NCBI GenBank assembly: GCA_900542185.1
Contig: UQMZ01000005.1
Coordinates: 45,190 to 109,189, forward strand
Direction of reading: 5' to 3'
DNA length: 64,000 bases
Source: an uncultured Bacteroidales bacterium
Lineage (GTDB): Bacteria > Bacteroidota > Bacteroidia > Bacteroidales > Muribaculaceae
Below, one piece after another: positions 23,891-33,443 of this stretch. The notes under the pieces are model-generated. The model saw nothing but the letters and a program-made list of their open reading frames with translations. It did no database searches and had not been told where the DNA came from. The position numbers and the translations under genes are program-made. Each line of letters starts with the position of its first letter. Position 1 is the stretch's first letter.

Positions 23891-26284
23891 ATGAAAAATA
23901 TTCTCGTCCCCCTCGTGATAATCGGTGCCGGCGTACTGACTTATTCGGCATCTGTGTCGTCGCGAACGCGCATCAATATCGACCCGGACTGGGCATTCGC
24001 TTTCGGACATACCGACCCCGCCAAGGATTTCGGCCGGGGCACCGAATATTTCAACTATCTCACCAAGGCCAATTCCATCCACAATGCCGGTCCGTATTCT
24101 CCCAAATTCAACGATTCGCTCTGGCATCGCGTCAATCTGCCGTTCGATTTTGTGGTAGACCTCCCATACGATTCGCTGGCATCGCACAGTCACGGCTACA
24201 AGACCGTGGGCTATAAATACCCCGAGACATCCGTTGGATGGTACCGCAAGACATTCACCCTGCAACCCGAAGACTCGGCGGCCCACTACGACCTGATGTT
24301 TGACGGCATATTCCGTGACTCGCAGGTATGGGTCAACGGCTTCTACCTCGGAGGCGAACCTTCAGGATATACGCGCCAACGTTACGACATCACCCCCTAT
24401 CTGAATTACGGTCCCGATTCCGAGAATGTCATCGCCGTCCGTTCCGACGCCACTTTCGAGGAGGGCTGGTTCTACGAGGGTGGCGGCATATACCGTCACG
24501 CCTGGCTTGAAAAGTCGCCGTTGGTGCGCCTGGTGCCCGACAAGACACGTGTGCAGTACTGCACCTCCGGCTCTGACCGCAGCGGTGACGGCACCGTGAC
24601 GGTAAGCGGCATAATCGAGAATCTCTCCCATGCAGATGTCAAGGGGCTTCAGGTAAATGTCAACATAACTTCTCTGTCCGGCCGGGCCGTTCAGGGCGGG
24701 GCTTCTTCTGTGACTGTACCTGCCGTCATAAAGCCGCGCGGCGAGGCCAAGTGGCGGATCGACCTTAAGCCTCAGGACCTGAAGCTGTGGAGTCCCGACA
24801 CCCCCGAACGCTACGACGTGACGGTAACGCTGCAGGCCAATGGCCGCGACATCGAATCCGAACGTATCCGCACAGGATTCCGCACCCTGACTTTCGACCC
24901 GGACAAGGGGTTGTTCGTCAACGGCCGGCATTACAGGATACATGGCGTCGACCAGCATCAGGACCATCCGGGCGTGGGCGCCGGCATTCCTGACGCCGTC
25001 AATGTCTACCGGCTGAAGGAGTTGAAGAAATACGGCATCAACACCGTGCGCACGTCGCACAATCCTTTCACCCCCGAAGCCATCGCGGCTGCCGACTCGC
25101 TCGGCATCATGTTGGTGGAGGAAAACCGTCTGCTCGGCATCAACGACTACCACACCGGCCAGCTTGAGAAGATGATAGACCGCGACTTCAATCATCCGTC
25201 CGTGATTCTGTGGAGCGTCGGCAACGAGGAATGGGGCGTGGAATGGGACAAGCGCGGCGACCGCGTCGTGAAGGACCTGCGCGACATCTCGCACAGCCTC
25301 GATTCCACCCGCCTTATGACCGTGGCCACCTCCAGCGGCCCGACAGTCGTAATCAGCCCTGATGTGGCCGGTTACAACTACATCATGCAGAATTCAGTGG
25401 AGGAACACCGCCGCAACTATCCCGACCGCATCGCATTCGGTTCGGAGGAGACAACGGGCAGCGGCACGCGCGGCGTTTATTTCGATGACAAGGCCAACGG
25501 ACACATGGCGTCGCTGAACCGCACTCCCGACACAGACGGCACCCTGAACCGCATTGCGCGCGGCTGGACTTTCTACCGCGACCGTCCCTGGCTGCTCGGT
25601 CTCTGCTACTGGACCGGCTTCGACTATCGCGGCGAACCGAATCCCCTGGTATTCCCGGCCACGGGAAGCGAGTTCGGAATCCTGGACTATGCCGGATTCC
25701 CCAAGGACGAGGCGTTCTATCTGCAGTCGCAGTGGACCGATCAGCCTGTGCTCCATATCCTGCCGCACTGGAATCTCGAAGGACATGAAGGCGAAACAAT
25801 CGACATTTGGGTATATTCCAACATGGACGAGGTGGAGCTGAACGTGAACGGCAAGAACTTGGGCCGCAAAAAAGTGACGCCCGGTCAGCACGTATCGTTC
25901 CCGGCCGTCTACAAACCGGGCAAGGTCACGACCAAGGGATATAAGAACGGCAAGCCGGTCAAGACCTCGGTCGTAGAGACTTCCGGACCTGCCGAGAAGT
26001 TGGACATTGAGACTGCTCACGAACAGGACGGCATACGCGTCATCAACGTCACTCTGCGCGACCGGAAGGGGCGTTTCGCACCTACAGCCTCCAATCCGCT
26101 GACCATACACCTGTCAGAGGGTCAGACTCTGTTAGGCAGCGGCAACGGCGACCCGGCCTTCCGCATCAAGGAGCGTCCGGCTCCCGGCGAGCATCCCGAC
26201 TCGTTTACCTTGCCGGCCTTCAACGGCCACGCCCAGTTCATCGTCAAAGGCTCAGGACCCATTAACATCACTTTAGACAAATAG
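23891..26284 (+). CDS. GH2 family beta-galactosidase-like enzyme
   Basis: 797 residues with ATG at 23891 (MKNILVPLVIIGAGVLTYSAS, a signal peptide, so export is likely). An upstream in-frame start would fall in the promoter region. Order: sugar-binding jelly roll (about 40-190; VGWYRKTF, DGIFRDSQVWVNG), Ig-like domain, TIM barrel with HQDHPGVG, RTSHNPFTPE, acid/base in SVGNEEWG (E446) and nucleophile in FGSEETTG (about E519). A DUF4982 domain (YSNMDEVELNVNGKNLG) and a GH2 C-terminal domain (LLGSGNGDP) follow. Probably a periplasmic exo-glycosidase on host or plant glycans; no SusC/SusD genes are adjacent, so the exact substrate is open. Confidence 0.92.
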   Translation: MKNILVPLVIIGAGVLTYSASVSSRTRINIDPDWAFAFGHTDPAKDFGRGTEYFNYLTKANSIHNAGPYSPKFNDSLWHRVNLPFDFVVDLPYDSLASHSHGYKTVGYKYPETSVGWYRKTFTLQPEDSAAHYDLMFDGIFRDSQVWVNGFYLGGEPSGYTRQRYDITPYLNYGPDSENVIAVRSDATFEEGWFYEGGGIYRHAWLEKSPLVRLVPDKTRVQYCTSGSDRSGDGTVTVSGIIENLSHADVKGLQVNVNITSLSGRAVQGGASSVTVPAVIKPRGEAKWRIDLKPQDLKLWSPDTPERYDVTVTLQANGRDIESERIRTGFRTLTFDPDKGLFVNGRHYRIHGVDQHQDHPGVGAGIPDAVNVYRLKELKKYGINTVRTSHNPFTPEAIAAADSLGIMLVEENRLLGINDYHTGQLEKMIDRDFNHPSVILWSVGNEEWGVEWDKRGDRVVKDLRDISHSLDSTRLMTVATSSGPTVVISPDVAGYNYIMQNSVEEHRRNYPDRIAFGSEETTGSGTRGVYFDDKANGHMASLNRTPDTDGTLNRIARGWTFYRDRPWLLGLCYWTGFDYRGEPNPLVFPATGSEFGILDYAGFPKDEAFYLQSQWTDQPVLHILPHWNLEGHEGETIDIWVYSNMDEVELNVNGKNLGRKKVTPGQHVSFPAVYKPGKVTTKGYKNGKPVKTSVVETSGPAEKLDIETAHEQDGIRVINVTLRDRKGRFAPTASNPLTIHLSEGQTLLGSGNGDPAFRIKERPAPGEHPDSFTLPAFNGHAQFIVKGSGPINITLDK

Positions 26285-26306
26285 TATCCTTATCATTTAT
26301 ACAGAC

Positions 26307-26344
26307 AAAGGCCCCATACGCGTTATGGAGCCTTTATCTTTTTT
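26307..26344 (+). terminator. Terminator between GH2 and acyl-CoA ligase genes
   Basis: AAAGGC(C)CCAT and ATGG(A)GCCTTT arms (26307-26316 and 26325-26335) are followed by ATCTTTTTT. It is symmetrical enough to stop transcription from both sides. Confidence 0.8.
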
Positions 26345-26358
26345 ATTATCCCTTATGA

Positions 26359-28011
26359 TTACGATACTTTCTTTCGGATGTCAACGCGGCGAATCTTACC
26401 GCTGATGGTTTTGGGAAGCTCGTCAACAAACTCTATGACACGAGGATACTTGTACGGCGCGGTCTGATGCTTCACATAGTTCTGCAGCTCCTTCACCAGC
26501 TCATCGCCGGCCTTTTCCTTATATGCCTCGCTCAACACTATCGTGGCCTTGACCAACTGGCCGCGTATCGGGTCGGGTACACCGGTGATGGCGCATTCCA
26601 CCACCGCCTCGTGGCTCATCAGCGCATTCTCCACCTCGAACGGTCCGATACGGTAGCCCGACGATTTGATCACGTCGTCGGCGCGACCTACGAACCAGAA
26701 ATAACCGTCCTCGTCGCGTGTAGCCATGTCGCCGGTGTAATATACGCCGTTGCGGTGCGCAGCCCGGGTCAGCTCCGGGTCGTACAGATACTCGCGGAAC
26801 AATCCCAACGGTCGGTCAGGCTCGGTGTATATCACTATCTGCCCCTGCTCCCCGGGCTTGCAGCTTTCGCCGGCATCGTTCAGCAGGTCGATGTGATAGC
26901 CGGGACTCGGTATCCCCATTGAGCCGGGCTTCGGAGTCATCCACGGGAAGGTGCCGATGGTCAGCGTGGTCTCGGTCTGCCCGAAGGCTTCATGAATGGA
27001 AAGGCCCGTAAGTTCCTCCCATTTCTCGAACACGCTCGGATTCATGGCCTCGCCCGCTGTGGTGCAGTAATGCAATGCGCTCAGGTCATAGCTCCTGACA
27101 TCCTCCAGTATCAGAAAGCGGTAGACGGTCGGCGGCGCGCAGAACGATGTGATGTGGTACTTTTCGAACATGTGCAGCAATTCCTTCGGCTTGAATTTTT
27201 CAAAATCATACACGAACACATTCGCACCCGAGAACCATTGTCCGTACAGCTTCCCCCATACGGCTTTGCCCCATCCCGTATCGGCCAATGTGAGATGCAG
27301 CGAGTTTTCATCGAGGTTGTGCCAGTATTTGCCGGTGATGATGTGGCCCAACGGATATAGGAAATCGTGCGCCACCATCTTCGGCTCGCCCGTGGTGCCC
27401 GAGGTGAAGTATAGCAGCGACAAGTCTTCGTTGCGGTTCTTCAGTGCCGGCCGTCTGAATTCCGGAGCCTCCGCTATCCCCTTGTTGAAGTCTTCCCAGC
27501 CTTCGGGCACAATCGGTCCGGTAGAGATTACCCGACGCACCGTAGGACACTTGGGCAAAGCCTTTTCTATATTCCCGGTCACGACCTCGTCGCCCACGGC
27601 CACTATGGCCTTGATTTTCGCGGCGTTGCAGCGATACACTATATCCTTGGGCATCAGCAGATGTGTGGCCGGTATAGCCACTGCTCCTAATTTGTGGAGA
27701 GCCAATATGGAGAACCAGAACTGGTATCTGCGCTTCAATATCAGCATTACCATGTCCCCGCGACCTATTCCGAGGCTTTGGAAAAATGATGCCGTACGGT
27801 CGGAGTATTCCTTCATCTCTCGGAACGTGAACTGCCGTTCCTCGCCCGCTTCGTTGGTCCACAGCAATGCCGGTTTGTCGGGTTGTTCCTCGGCCCACCG
27901 GTCAACGACATCGTATGCGAAATTGAAGTGCTCCGGCACTTTTATCTTGAAATTACGCTGGAAATCCTCCAGCGAATCGAACTCCGTCTTTTCCAAATAC
28001 CGCTCTAACAT
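26359..28011 (-). CDS. AMP-forming acyl-CoA synthetase (medium-chain/ACSM-like)
   Basis: 550 residues of the ANL adenylating superfamily. Motifs in order: LLYFTSGTTGEPKM (P-loop, about 190), EAFGQTETT (about 330), YYTGDMATRDEDGYFWFVGRADDVIKSSGYRIGP (A7/A8 hinge; quoted in parts: YYTGDMATRDEDGYFWFVGR) and KTISGKIRR with the catalytic lysine near the C-terminus. The N-terminus with FNFAYDVVDRWAEEQPDKPAL is typical of medium-chain acyl-CoA synthetases rather than Acs. It activates a fatty or aromatic carboxylate to its CoA ester in the cytoplasm; chain-length preference is not readable. It stands alone between two terminators. Confidence 0.88.
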   Translation of the reverse strand: MLERYLEKTEFDSLEDFQRNFKIKVPEHFNFAYDVVDRWAEEQPDKPALLWTNEAGEERQFTFREMKEYSDRTASFFQSLGIGRGDMVMLILKRRYQFWFSILALHKLGAVAIPATHLLMPKDIVYRCNAAKIKAIVAVGDEVVTGNIEKALPKCPTVRRVISTGPIVPEGWEDFNKGIAEAPEFRRPALKNRNEDLSLLYFTSGTTGEPKMVAHDFLYPLGHIITGKYWHNLDENSLHLTLADTGWGKAVWGKLYGQWFSGANVFVYDFEKFKPKELLHMFEKYHITSFCAPPTVYRFLILEDVRSYDLSALHYCTTAGEAMNPSVFEKWEELTGLSIHEAFGQTETTLTIGTFPWMTPKPGSMGIPSPGYHIDLLNDAGESCKPGEQGQIVIYTEPDRPLGLFREYLYDPELTRAAHRNGVYYTGDMATRDEDGYFWFVGRADDVIKSSGYRIGPFEVENALMSHEAVVECAITGVPDPIRGQLVKATIVLSEAYKEKAGDELVKELQNYVKHQTAPYKYPRVIEFVDELPKTISGKIRRVDIRKKVS

Positions 28012-28151
28012 AATGCAAACAGTTTAGTGTAATTATCATCTTCATAATGCAGCTACGTTGCCGGCACAATGCTGCCGCGTCTCAGGTTCGTCACGCCTGA
28101 TTTTTCATAGCTGCTCAACACTGTTTTACAACAGCTTTTCTATTCTGAATG

Positions 28152-28182
28152 CAAATGTCAACAAATTGTTTTAAAATTCCAA
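28152..28182 (-). promoter_or_regulatory. Candidate promoter of the acyl-CoA ligase gene
   Basis: On the minus strand TTG (28182-28180), 20 bases, then GACATTTG (28159-28152). Like the hup promoter, it has G instead of T at the first position of the -7 box. The leader would be about 135 nt. Confidence 0.45.
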
Positions 28183-28290
28183 CATTTTGCCACCCAAATC
28201 AACATATATTGCACACTTATCCACCCATAGTGCAGCCCAAATTGCACATTGCCAATCCATGAGTGCATTCTCACGCCAATTTACCGGACT

Positions 28291-28325
28291 AAAAAAAGAG
28301 AGGGATGGAACCTGAGTTCCACCCT
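28291..28325 (-). terminator. Terminator of the glycogen operon
   Basis: On the minus strand AGGGTGGAA pairs with TTCCATCCCT (28325-28317 and 28310-28301), then CTCTTTTTTT. It ends the GH133-GT4-GH57 transcript about 100 bases after the GH57 stop. Confidence 0.8.
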
Positions 28326-28421
28326 CCCTAATTATTACTGAGATTTTCATTTTCCATGTCTCCCGGACACTCCCTCCGGTTGTGTGGGTTGGTTCGGGCG
28401 CAGGCCTTTAGGTCTGCTTGC

Positions 28422-29882
28422 TTATTCCTCCGCCTTCTTCGCAGCCTTCTTGGCCGTAGCTTTCTTTGCGGCAGGCTTCTTTTCAGTTGCCTTCTTCGCT
28501 GCGGGCTTGCGGCCGGGCTTCTTGGCGGGAGCCTCTACGTCAGCCTTCTCAACAGGGACAACCTGCTCCACGGGGAGGTCTTCGCTGTCCTGGGCGGCAC
28601 GCAGCGACTTCACTTCCTTGTTAAGCGAAGCAATCTCCGAAGCCTGGTTGCGGATGGTGAGCAGCAGCGAGTTCAGCTCCTCGTTGTCGATGCTCTCAGG
28701 ATACTGTTCCTCTACGCGCACCAGGAAGTCGGCCAGCACATTCATGTAGTTGGTGAATGCCGAGAACGGCGAATCGTACGGCGAGAATGCCGCGTGGCTT
28801 GCGCCGTCAGCCATGTTCTTTGTGCTCATGTAGTAGAAGTGGTCGGAGCTCTGCAGATACTCCCAGTCCTGCTTCAGCTGACGGTCGGAGCAGAGGCTTA
28901 CGCGCTCGGCCACGGCATACAGCTTGTTCAGGGCCTCGTTCTGCAGGTCGTTACCCTTCCATGCCGATACGTCGCGGGCCTCGTCGATGTCCGAGATAGG
29001 ATACGGTACGCTCATCATGCCCACGGGCTTGAGCTGGGCAGTCACCTCGCTCGGTGTGGCGAAGCGGATGCCACGTTCGGCGGCAAACTGCGGCAGGGCC
29101 TTCATGAACATGAAGATACCGGTGTTGGCGGGCAGGAACGATCCGAACACGTCCATCGAGAACCACAGGTTCACCACCTGCTCCTGCTCGGGCAGTGCGG
29201 CGATCCAGTCCATGTACTTGTCGGCTGTCAACGGATAAGCCGGCCATTCGGGATTGGCGAAGTTGCGGGCCACGTCGTCGGCCAGTTTGTCGTTGCTGAG
29301 CAGCAGCTTCAGATCGGGAGCCGTCTCGGCCTGATATACGTAGTTAGGCGACTTCCATCCCAGGATATGCTTGGCGCCTACGGTCACGCAGGTGTTGAAG
29401 CCCATGCGGCCCACTTCGGCGGCGATGTCGTCGTCATAGATCAGCTCGGTGTTGGCGAATGTGGTCGGTTTCTTGCCGAACAGATCCTTGATCATGGCGT
29501 CGTGACGCTTCACGTCGCGCATGAATTCCTCTGTGTCCTCCAGACTCGACAGCGAGTGTGCGTATGTGCCCGACAGGAACTCCACGCAGCCTGTGTCGGC
29601 CAGAGCCTTGAGTTTGTCGATCATCTCGGGCACATAGAGCTGCAGCTGCTCGATGGCCGTGCCGCTCACGCTCAGGGCGCATTTGAACGCTCCGTTCGTG
29701 CTCTTGATCATATCCAGCAGAGTGTCGCACATCGGCATATACGAATTCTCTGCCAGGCGGGTGATGATGTCGTCGTCCGAGAAATCATCGAAATAGTAGT
29801 GGTCGTTACCTATGTCGAAAAAACGGTAACGTTTCAGCCGGAACGGCTGATGTATGTGGAAATAAAAACAAACTGATTTCAT
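28422..29882 (-). CDS. GH57 family alpha-glucan hydrolase with histone H1-like tail
   Basis: 486 residues. MKSVCFYFHIHQPFRL is the family N-terminus (HIHQP motif). CVEFLSGTYAHSL and the catalytic-region TTFANTELIY and LWFSMDVFGSF match the GH57 (alpha-amylase/branching) barrel. The barrel ends near residue 400. A short coiled coil (LLLTIRNQASEIASLNKEVK) and then a ~50-residue Lys/Ala/Pro tail (KKPGRKPAAKK, KKPAAKKATAKKAAKKAEE) follow. The tail resembles histone H1 and AT-hook segments and is not part of the enzyme fold. It is the last gene of the glycogen operon, 16 bases after GT4. Likely cytoplasmic glycogen degradation or remodelling. Confidence 0.9.
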   Translation of the reverse strand: MKSVCFYFHIHQPFRLKRYRFFDIGNDHYYFDDFSDDDIITRLAENSYMPMCDTLLDMIKSTNGAFKCALSVSGTAIEQLQLYVPEMIDKLKALADTGCVEFLSGTYAHSLSSLEDTEEFMRDVKRHDAMIKDLFGKKPTTFANTELIYDDDIAAEVGRMGFNTCVTVGAKHILGWKSPNYVYQAETAPDLKLLLSNDKLADDVARNFANPEWPAYPLTADKYMDWIAALPEQEQVVNLWFSMDVFGSFLPANTGIFMFMKALPQFAAERGIRFATPSEVTAQLKPVGMMSVPYPISDIDEARDVSAWKGNDLQNEALNKLYAVAERVSLCSDRQLKQDWEYLQSSDHFYYMSTKNMADGASHAAFSPYDSPFSAFTNYMNVLADFLVRVEEQYPESIDNEELNSLLLTIRNQASEIASLNKEVKSLRAAQDSEDLPVEQVVPVEKADVEAPAKKPGRKPAAKKATEKKPAAKKATAKKAAKKAEE

Positions 29883-29898
29883 ATTTAGATGTGCAAAT

Positions 29899-31158
29899 TT
29901 ACTTGTTGATGACCTGGTTGTAGATGTCTATTACCTTCTGGCCGGCCTTCTCCCAGGTGATGCCGTGAATCTCCTCTATGCCTTTGACGCGGAGATAGTC
30001 ATGCATGGCGGGATAGGACACCAGTGCGTGCATGGCGTCAGCCATGGCGTCGATGTCCCAGTAGTCGGTCTTGATTACGTTGGTCAGGATTTCTGCGCAT
30101 CCCGACTGCTTGGATATGATGGAGGGCACTCCCATTTCCATGGCCTCAAGCGGCGAGATACCGAAAGGCTCGGACACCGACGGCATCACGTACACGTCGG
30201 AATCGGCCAGCATCTCGTACACCTGCTTGCCGCGCAGGAAGCCCGTGAAGTGGAATCTGTCGGCTATGTTGCGCTGGGCGGCCAGACGTATCATGGCGTC
30301 CATCATGTCGCCGCTGCCGGCCATCACGAAGCGGACGTTCTTCGTTTTCTGCAACACCTTGGCGGCCGCCTCCACGAAGTACTCCGGTCCTTTCTGCATC
30401 GTGATGCGGCCCAGGAACGTTATCACCTTGTCTTTCTTTTCGTGGCGCGGCAGGTTCAGCAGGTCGTCGTTCAAAGGTATCACGGCGTTGTGCACTGTGG
30501 TCACCTTGTCGGGATTGATGCCGTATTTCTCTATGACCGTGCGGCGCGTCAGATCAGACACCGTGATAATATGGTCGGCGTTGTTCATTCCGTCCTTCTC
30601 GATGGAGAATACGGTGGGGTTCACGTTGCCGCGGCTGCGGTCGAAGTCGGTGGCGTGTACGTGAATTACCAGAGGTTTGCCGGTCACGTTCTTGGCGTGG
30701 ATGCCGGCCGGATATGTCAGCCAGTCGTGCGAGTGTATCACGTCGCAAGGCACCGTGCGCGCTATCACGCCCGCTACTATCGAGTAATTGTTTATCTCCT
30801 CCAGGATGTTGTCGGGATACCGGCCGGAGAACTCGATGCAGCCCAGGTCGTTGAGCCGCATATAGTTGAAGTCGGCATAGATGTGGTCGCGCAGCTGGAA
30901 GTACAGCTGTGGATCCATCACCTTTCCAAGACGGTTGGCCACGTAGTCATAGTCCACATCGCGCCAAGCCACCGGGGTGCTGTTGGCGCCTATGATGTTG
31001 GCAAAGCCCTTCTCCTCGTCGCCATACGGCTTCGGTATCACGAACGTGATGTCCATGTTGCCGCAATTGTGCATTCCCTTGGTCAGTCCGTAGCTCGCCG
31101 TTCCCAATCCCCCGAGAATGTGGGGAGGAAACTCCCATCCGAACATTAATGCTCTCAT
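29899..31158 (-). CDS. GT4-type glycosyltransferase (glycogen synthase-like)
   Basis: 419 residues, GT-B fold. MRALMFGWEFPPHILGGLGTASYGLTKG (quoted in parts: MRALMFGWEFPPHILGGLG) has the K/G-x-G-G-L nucleotide-sugar loop of glycogen synthases, and the C-terminal half has VTFLGRITMQKGPEYFVEAA-like and SVSEPFGISPLEAMEMGVPSI (E-x7-E motif). It lies between the debranching enzyme and GH57 with 18- and 16-base gaps, the arrangement of Bacteroides glycogen loci. The likely role is elongation of alpha-1,4-glucan from UDP- or ADP-glucose; donor specificity is not visible. Confidence 0.88.
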   Translation of the reverse strand: MRALMFGWEFPPHILGGLGTASYGLTKGMHNCGNMDITFVIPKPYGDEEKGFANIIGANSTPVAWRDVDYDYVANRLGKVMDPQLYFQLRDHIYADFNYMRLNDLGCIEFSGRYPDNILEEINNYSIVAGVIARTVPCDVIHSHDWLTYPAGIHAKNVTGKPLVIHVHATDFDRSRGNVNPTVFSIEKDGMNNADHIITVSDLTRRTVIEKYGINPDKVTTVHNAVIPLNDDLLNLPRHEKKDKVITFLGRITMQKGPEYFVEAAAKVLQKTKNVRFVMAGSGDMMDAMIRLAAQRNIADRFHFTGFLRGKQVYEMLADSDVYVMPSVSEPFGISPLEAMEMGVPSIISKQSGCAEILTNVIKTDYWDIDAMADAMHALVSYPAMHDYLRVKGIEEIHGITWEKAGQKVIDIYNQVINK

Positions 31159-31176
31159 TTCTCTTATGTTTAGGGG

Positions 31177-33129
31177 TTATTTCTGTAATTTGATCATCTG
31201 GTTCACTGTCTTGATCACGGTCAGTATGCCGCCCACGTTCTTGGACGTAGACACGGCGCCACGGCCGGTGTACGGCGGGTTGGCGTCATACATCTCGCTC
31301 AGCGATCCTATACAGCCCGTCGACATCTCGTCCTCGTAGCCGATCAGCATACGCTCTATGAACGAAAGGCCGGACAGTCCGAACACCTTGAAATAGGCGT
31401 CGGCATAGAATCCGAACAGCCAGGGACGCGCGGGACCCTGATGCACGGCGTATTCGCGCTCTATCGGGTTGCCCACGTATGTAGGATGATAGTTCTGGCT
31501 CTTGGGGCTGAGCGAACGGAGTCCCTTGGGCGTCAGCAGCTCACGCGTGCAGAAGTCAAGCACGGTCTTACGCTGGCGGCGGTTCAGCGGGCTGTATTCC
31601 AGACCGATGGCTATCGCCATGTTGGGACGCACCTCAAGGTCTGTGTAAGTGCCGTTCACATAGTCGTACAGATAACCGTAGCCGTTCAGGAACGTGTTGA
31701 TAAACGATTCGCCGCACTTCGTGGCCAGCTCGTCGAGTTCCTTTACATATTCCTGCTCGCCCGGTTCGTTCTCCAACAGGGACTGCAGGAAGCGCAGGCT
31801 GTTGTACCACAGGGCGTTGAATTCCAGGATGTATCCTGTGCGCGGTATGATGGGCTTGCCGTTGATGGAAGCCGACAGCCAGGTCACCGGCTTGTCTCGG
31901 CCTTCGGTCGAAACCAGGCCGTTGTCGTTGACACGCAGGTTGGCGATACGGCCGTTGCGGATATCTTCTACCAGACGGCGCACCTCGTCGCCGTATTTTT
32001 CAAGACACTGCTTCTGGTCCGTAGCCTTGCGGTAGGCCTGGATGGCCCAGATGGTCCATAACGGAATGTCGGGCAGGTCTATCTCGTGTATTACCGGATC
32101 TGTCTCCTTGGTGTCGATATAATGATTCAGGGCATTGATGAAGGTGCCCATTATCTTGTGATAGTCATCCTCGTGGCCTACTGACAGCGTACAGCCGGGC
32201 AGCGCGATAAGTTCGTCGCGGCTGCGTACGTTGTACCATGGATATCCGGCCATGATGTAGTCGCCGTGTTCGTTCTTCAGATAGAACTGCTTGGCGGCGT
32301 TCTTAAGACAGTTGTAGAAACTGGTGCGGCATGTGCGTGTCTTCAGCTCTTCGTCGTACACCTTCTCGAACTGTGCCGGATCGGTTTCGGCCGTCGAAGC
32401 GGAGAAGATTATGGACTCTCCTTTCTTGATAGGGACCTCGAAATAACCGGGTACCCACAGGTCTTCTTTGTAGGGGATGCCTCGGTCGCGGTCCTTGTAA
32501 TACTCTATTCCCTTGTACCAATGGCCGTCGTCCACCCATTTCACTTCCTTGTTGAACTGCATGTACAGTTCGGGATATCCCTGATACAGACAGGTGGACA
32601 CTCCGTTGGGAACATGATTGATGGTTTTGTTGATGGCAGAGTTTTCCATCACCAGCGCGTTGGCGTTGCGGAACGCCAGGAAGGGACGGAACTTGAGCGT
32701 GGTGTCCGAATGCGCGTCTATGAGCGTATAGCGGATCAGAATGCGGTTCTGATGGGAGATGAACACTTTCTCCTTCGACAATATCACGCCGCCCACGCGG
32801 TACAATATGCTCGGAACCACCTCGCAGCTGTATTCCCTGATGTACTTGTGACCGTTCGGACTGAACGTCGTCGGTCCGTACTGGTGCAGTCCTAAGTTGA
32901 ACTCCGCGCCGTGCTGCACCACTGTCTCGTCGAGCGATGACAGCAGAACATGGGCCTGATCGTCCATCTCAGGTATCGGTATCACCAGCAATCCATGCTG
33001 TTTGCGTGTGTTGCATCCCACAATCGTCGTACAATGATAGGCCCCCGACCGATTCGTCCGGAGCATTTCTTTCGGCAGACTCTGCTCCAAATTTATCATC
33101 AGGTTCTTGTCAAATTTCAGATAACTCAT
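31177..33129 (-). CDS. glycogen debranching enzyme, amylo-alpha-1,6-glucosidase (GH133)
   Basis: 650 residues. The N-terminal domain has EMLRTNRSGAYHCTTIVGCNTRKQHGLLV (quoted in parts: TNRSGAYHCTTIVGCNTRKQ) typical of bacterial and archaeal GDE-like proteins. The catalytic (alpha/alpha)6 part contains MAGYPWYNVRSRDELIALPG, with the RD pair of the active site, and GYILEFNALWYN and PNMAIAIGLEYSPL. It hydrolyses alpha-1,6 branch residues. First gene of the three-gene glycogen operon behind a consensus promoter. Confidence 0.93.
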   Translation of the reverse strand: MSYLKFDKNLMINLEQSLPKEMLRTNRSGAYHCTTIVGCNTRKQHGLLVIPIPEMDDQAHVLLSSLDETVVQHGAEFNLGLHQYGPTTFSPNGHKYIREYSCEVVPSILYRVGGVILSKEKVFISHQNRILIRYTLIDAHSDTTLKFRPFLAFRNANALVMENSAINKTINHVPNGVSTCLYQGYPELYMQFNKEVKWVDDGHWYKGIEYYKDRDRGIPYKEDLWVPGYFEVPIKKGESIIFSASTAETDPAQFEKVYDEELKTRTCRTSFYNCLKNAAKQFYLKNEHGDYIMAGYPWYNVRSRDELIALPGCTLSVGHEDDYHKIMGTFINALNHYIDTKETDPVIHEIDLPDIPLWTIWAIQAYRKATDQKQCLEKYGDEVRRLVEDIRNGRIANLRVNDNGLVSTEGRDKPVTWLSASINGKPIIPRTGYILEFNALWYNSLRFLQSLLENEPGEQEYVKELDELATKCGESFINTFLNGYGYLYDYVNGTYTDLEVRPNMAIAIGLEYSPLNRRQRKTVLDFCTRELLTPKGLRSLSPKSQNYHPTYVGNPIEREYAVHQGPARPWLFGFYADAYFKVFGLSGLSFIERMLIGYEDEMSTGCIGSLSEMYDANPPYTGRGAVSTSKNVGGILTVIKTVNQMIKLQK

Positions 33130-33224
33130 GAGGAATTATAAAATTTTGGGTAAGTTTTTCATTTCATGCGAAGGGGTCGTAAGGCTCTGGTCATAGAATC
33201 TCAGGCTCGCTTCTTTTATTATTA

Positions 33225-33256
33225 CAAATTTAGTTACTTTTTAATCAATTGACAAA
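33225..33256 (-). promoter_or_regulatory. Promoter of the glycogen operon
   Basis: On the minus strand TTTG (33256-33253), 20 bases, TAAATTTG (33232-33225): exact consensus. The leader is about 90 nt. Confidence 0.75.
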
Positions 33257-33338
33257 CAAATATGTTGCAAAACAACATTTTTGATAGATTATTGTCAATT
33301 ACTTATACTTGGTACGCATATACAGGCCCCTACACTCA

Positions 33339-33366
33339 GAGAGCGCGCCCTTTCGGACACGCTCTC
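33339..33366 (-). terminator. 3' hairpin of the nuo-atp cluster, GAAA loop
   Basis: In the minus-strand RNA a 12-bp stem (33366-33355 with 33350-33339, two G-U pairs) closes on a GAAA tetraloop. It lies about 80 bases after the nuoN stop. No U-tract follows, so it may stabilise the 3' end rather than terminate by itself. Confidence 0.55.
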
Positions 33367-33443
33367 CGTATTGATGATCAGGTCTCCGTAGCGACCGTTA
33401 TGTTAACTTCTTATAGATCGTTCACTGTCGCGACCTTCGGGCT

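Larger units (their letters stand above)
28012..28421. other. Intergenic region between acyl-CoA ligase and GH57 genes
   Basis: 410 bases. It holds the acyl-CoA ligase promoter (28152-28182) and the terminator of the glycogen operon (28291-28325). Between them is an AT-rich stretch with several TTGCAC/GTGCA words (28205-28265) of unknown meaning. The last 90 bases before the GH57 stop show no feature. No RNA gene was recognised. Confidence 0.6.
33130..33443. other. Intergenic region between glycogen operon and nuoN
   Basis: 314 bases. It contains the GH133 promoter (33225-33256), a small TTGTTTTGCAACA-type inverted repeat at about 33273-33288 just upstream of it, and the hairpin at the end of the nuo cluster (33339-33366). 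Nothing else recognised. Confidence 0.6.

Noticed and set aside
23411..24216. Plus-strand open frames across 23.4-24.2 kb
   Set aside because: They run through rnpB on the other strand and into the promoter and start of the GH2 gene in another frame; the RNase P RNA explains the sequence.
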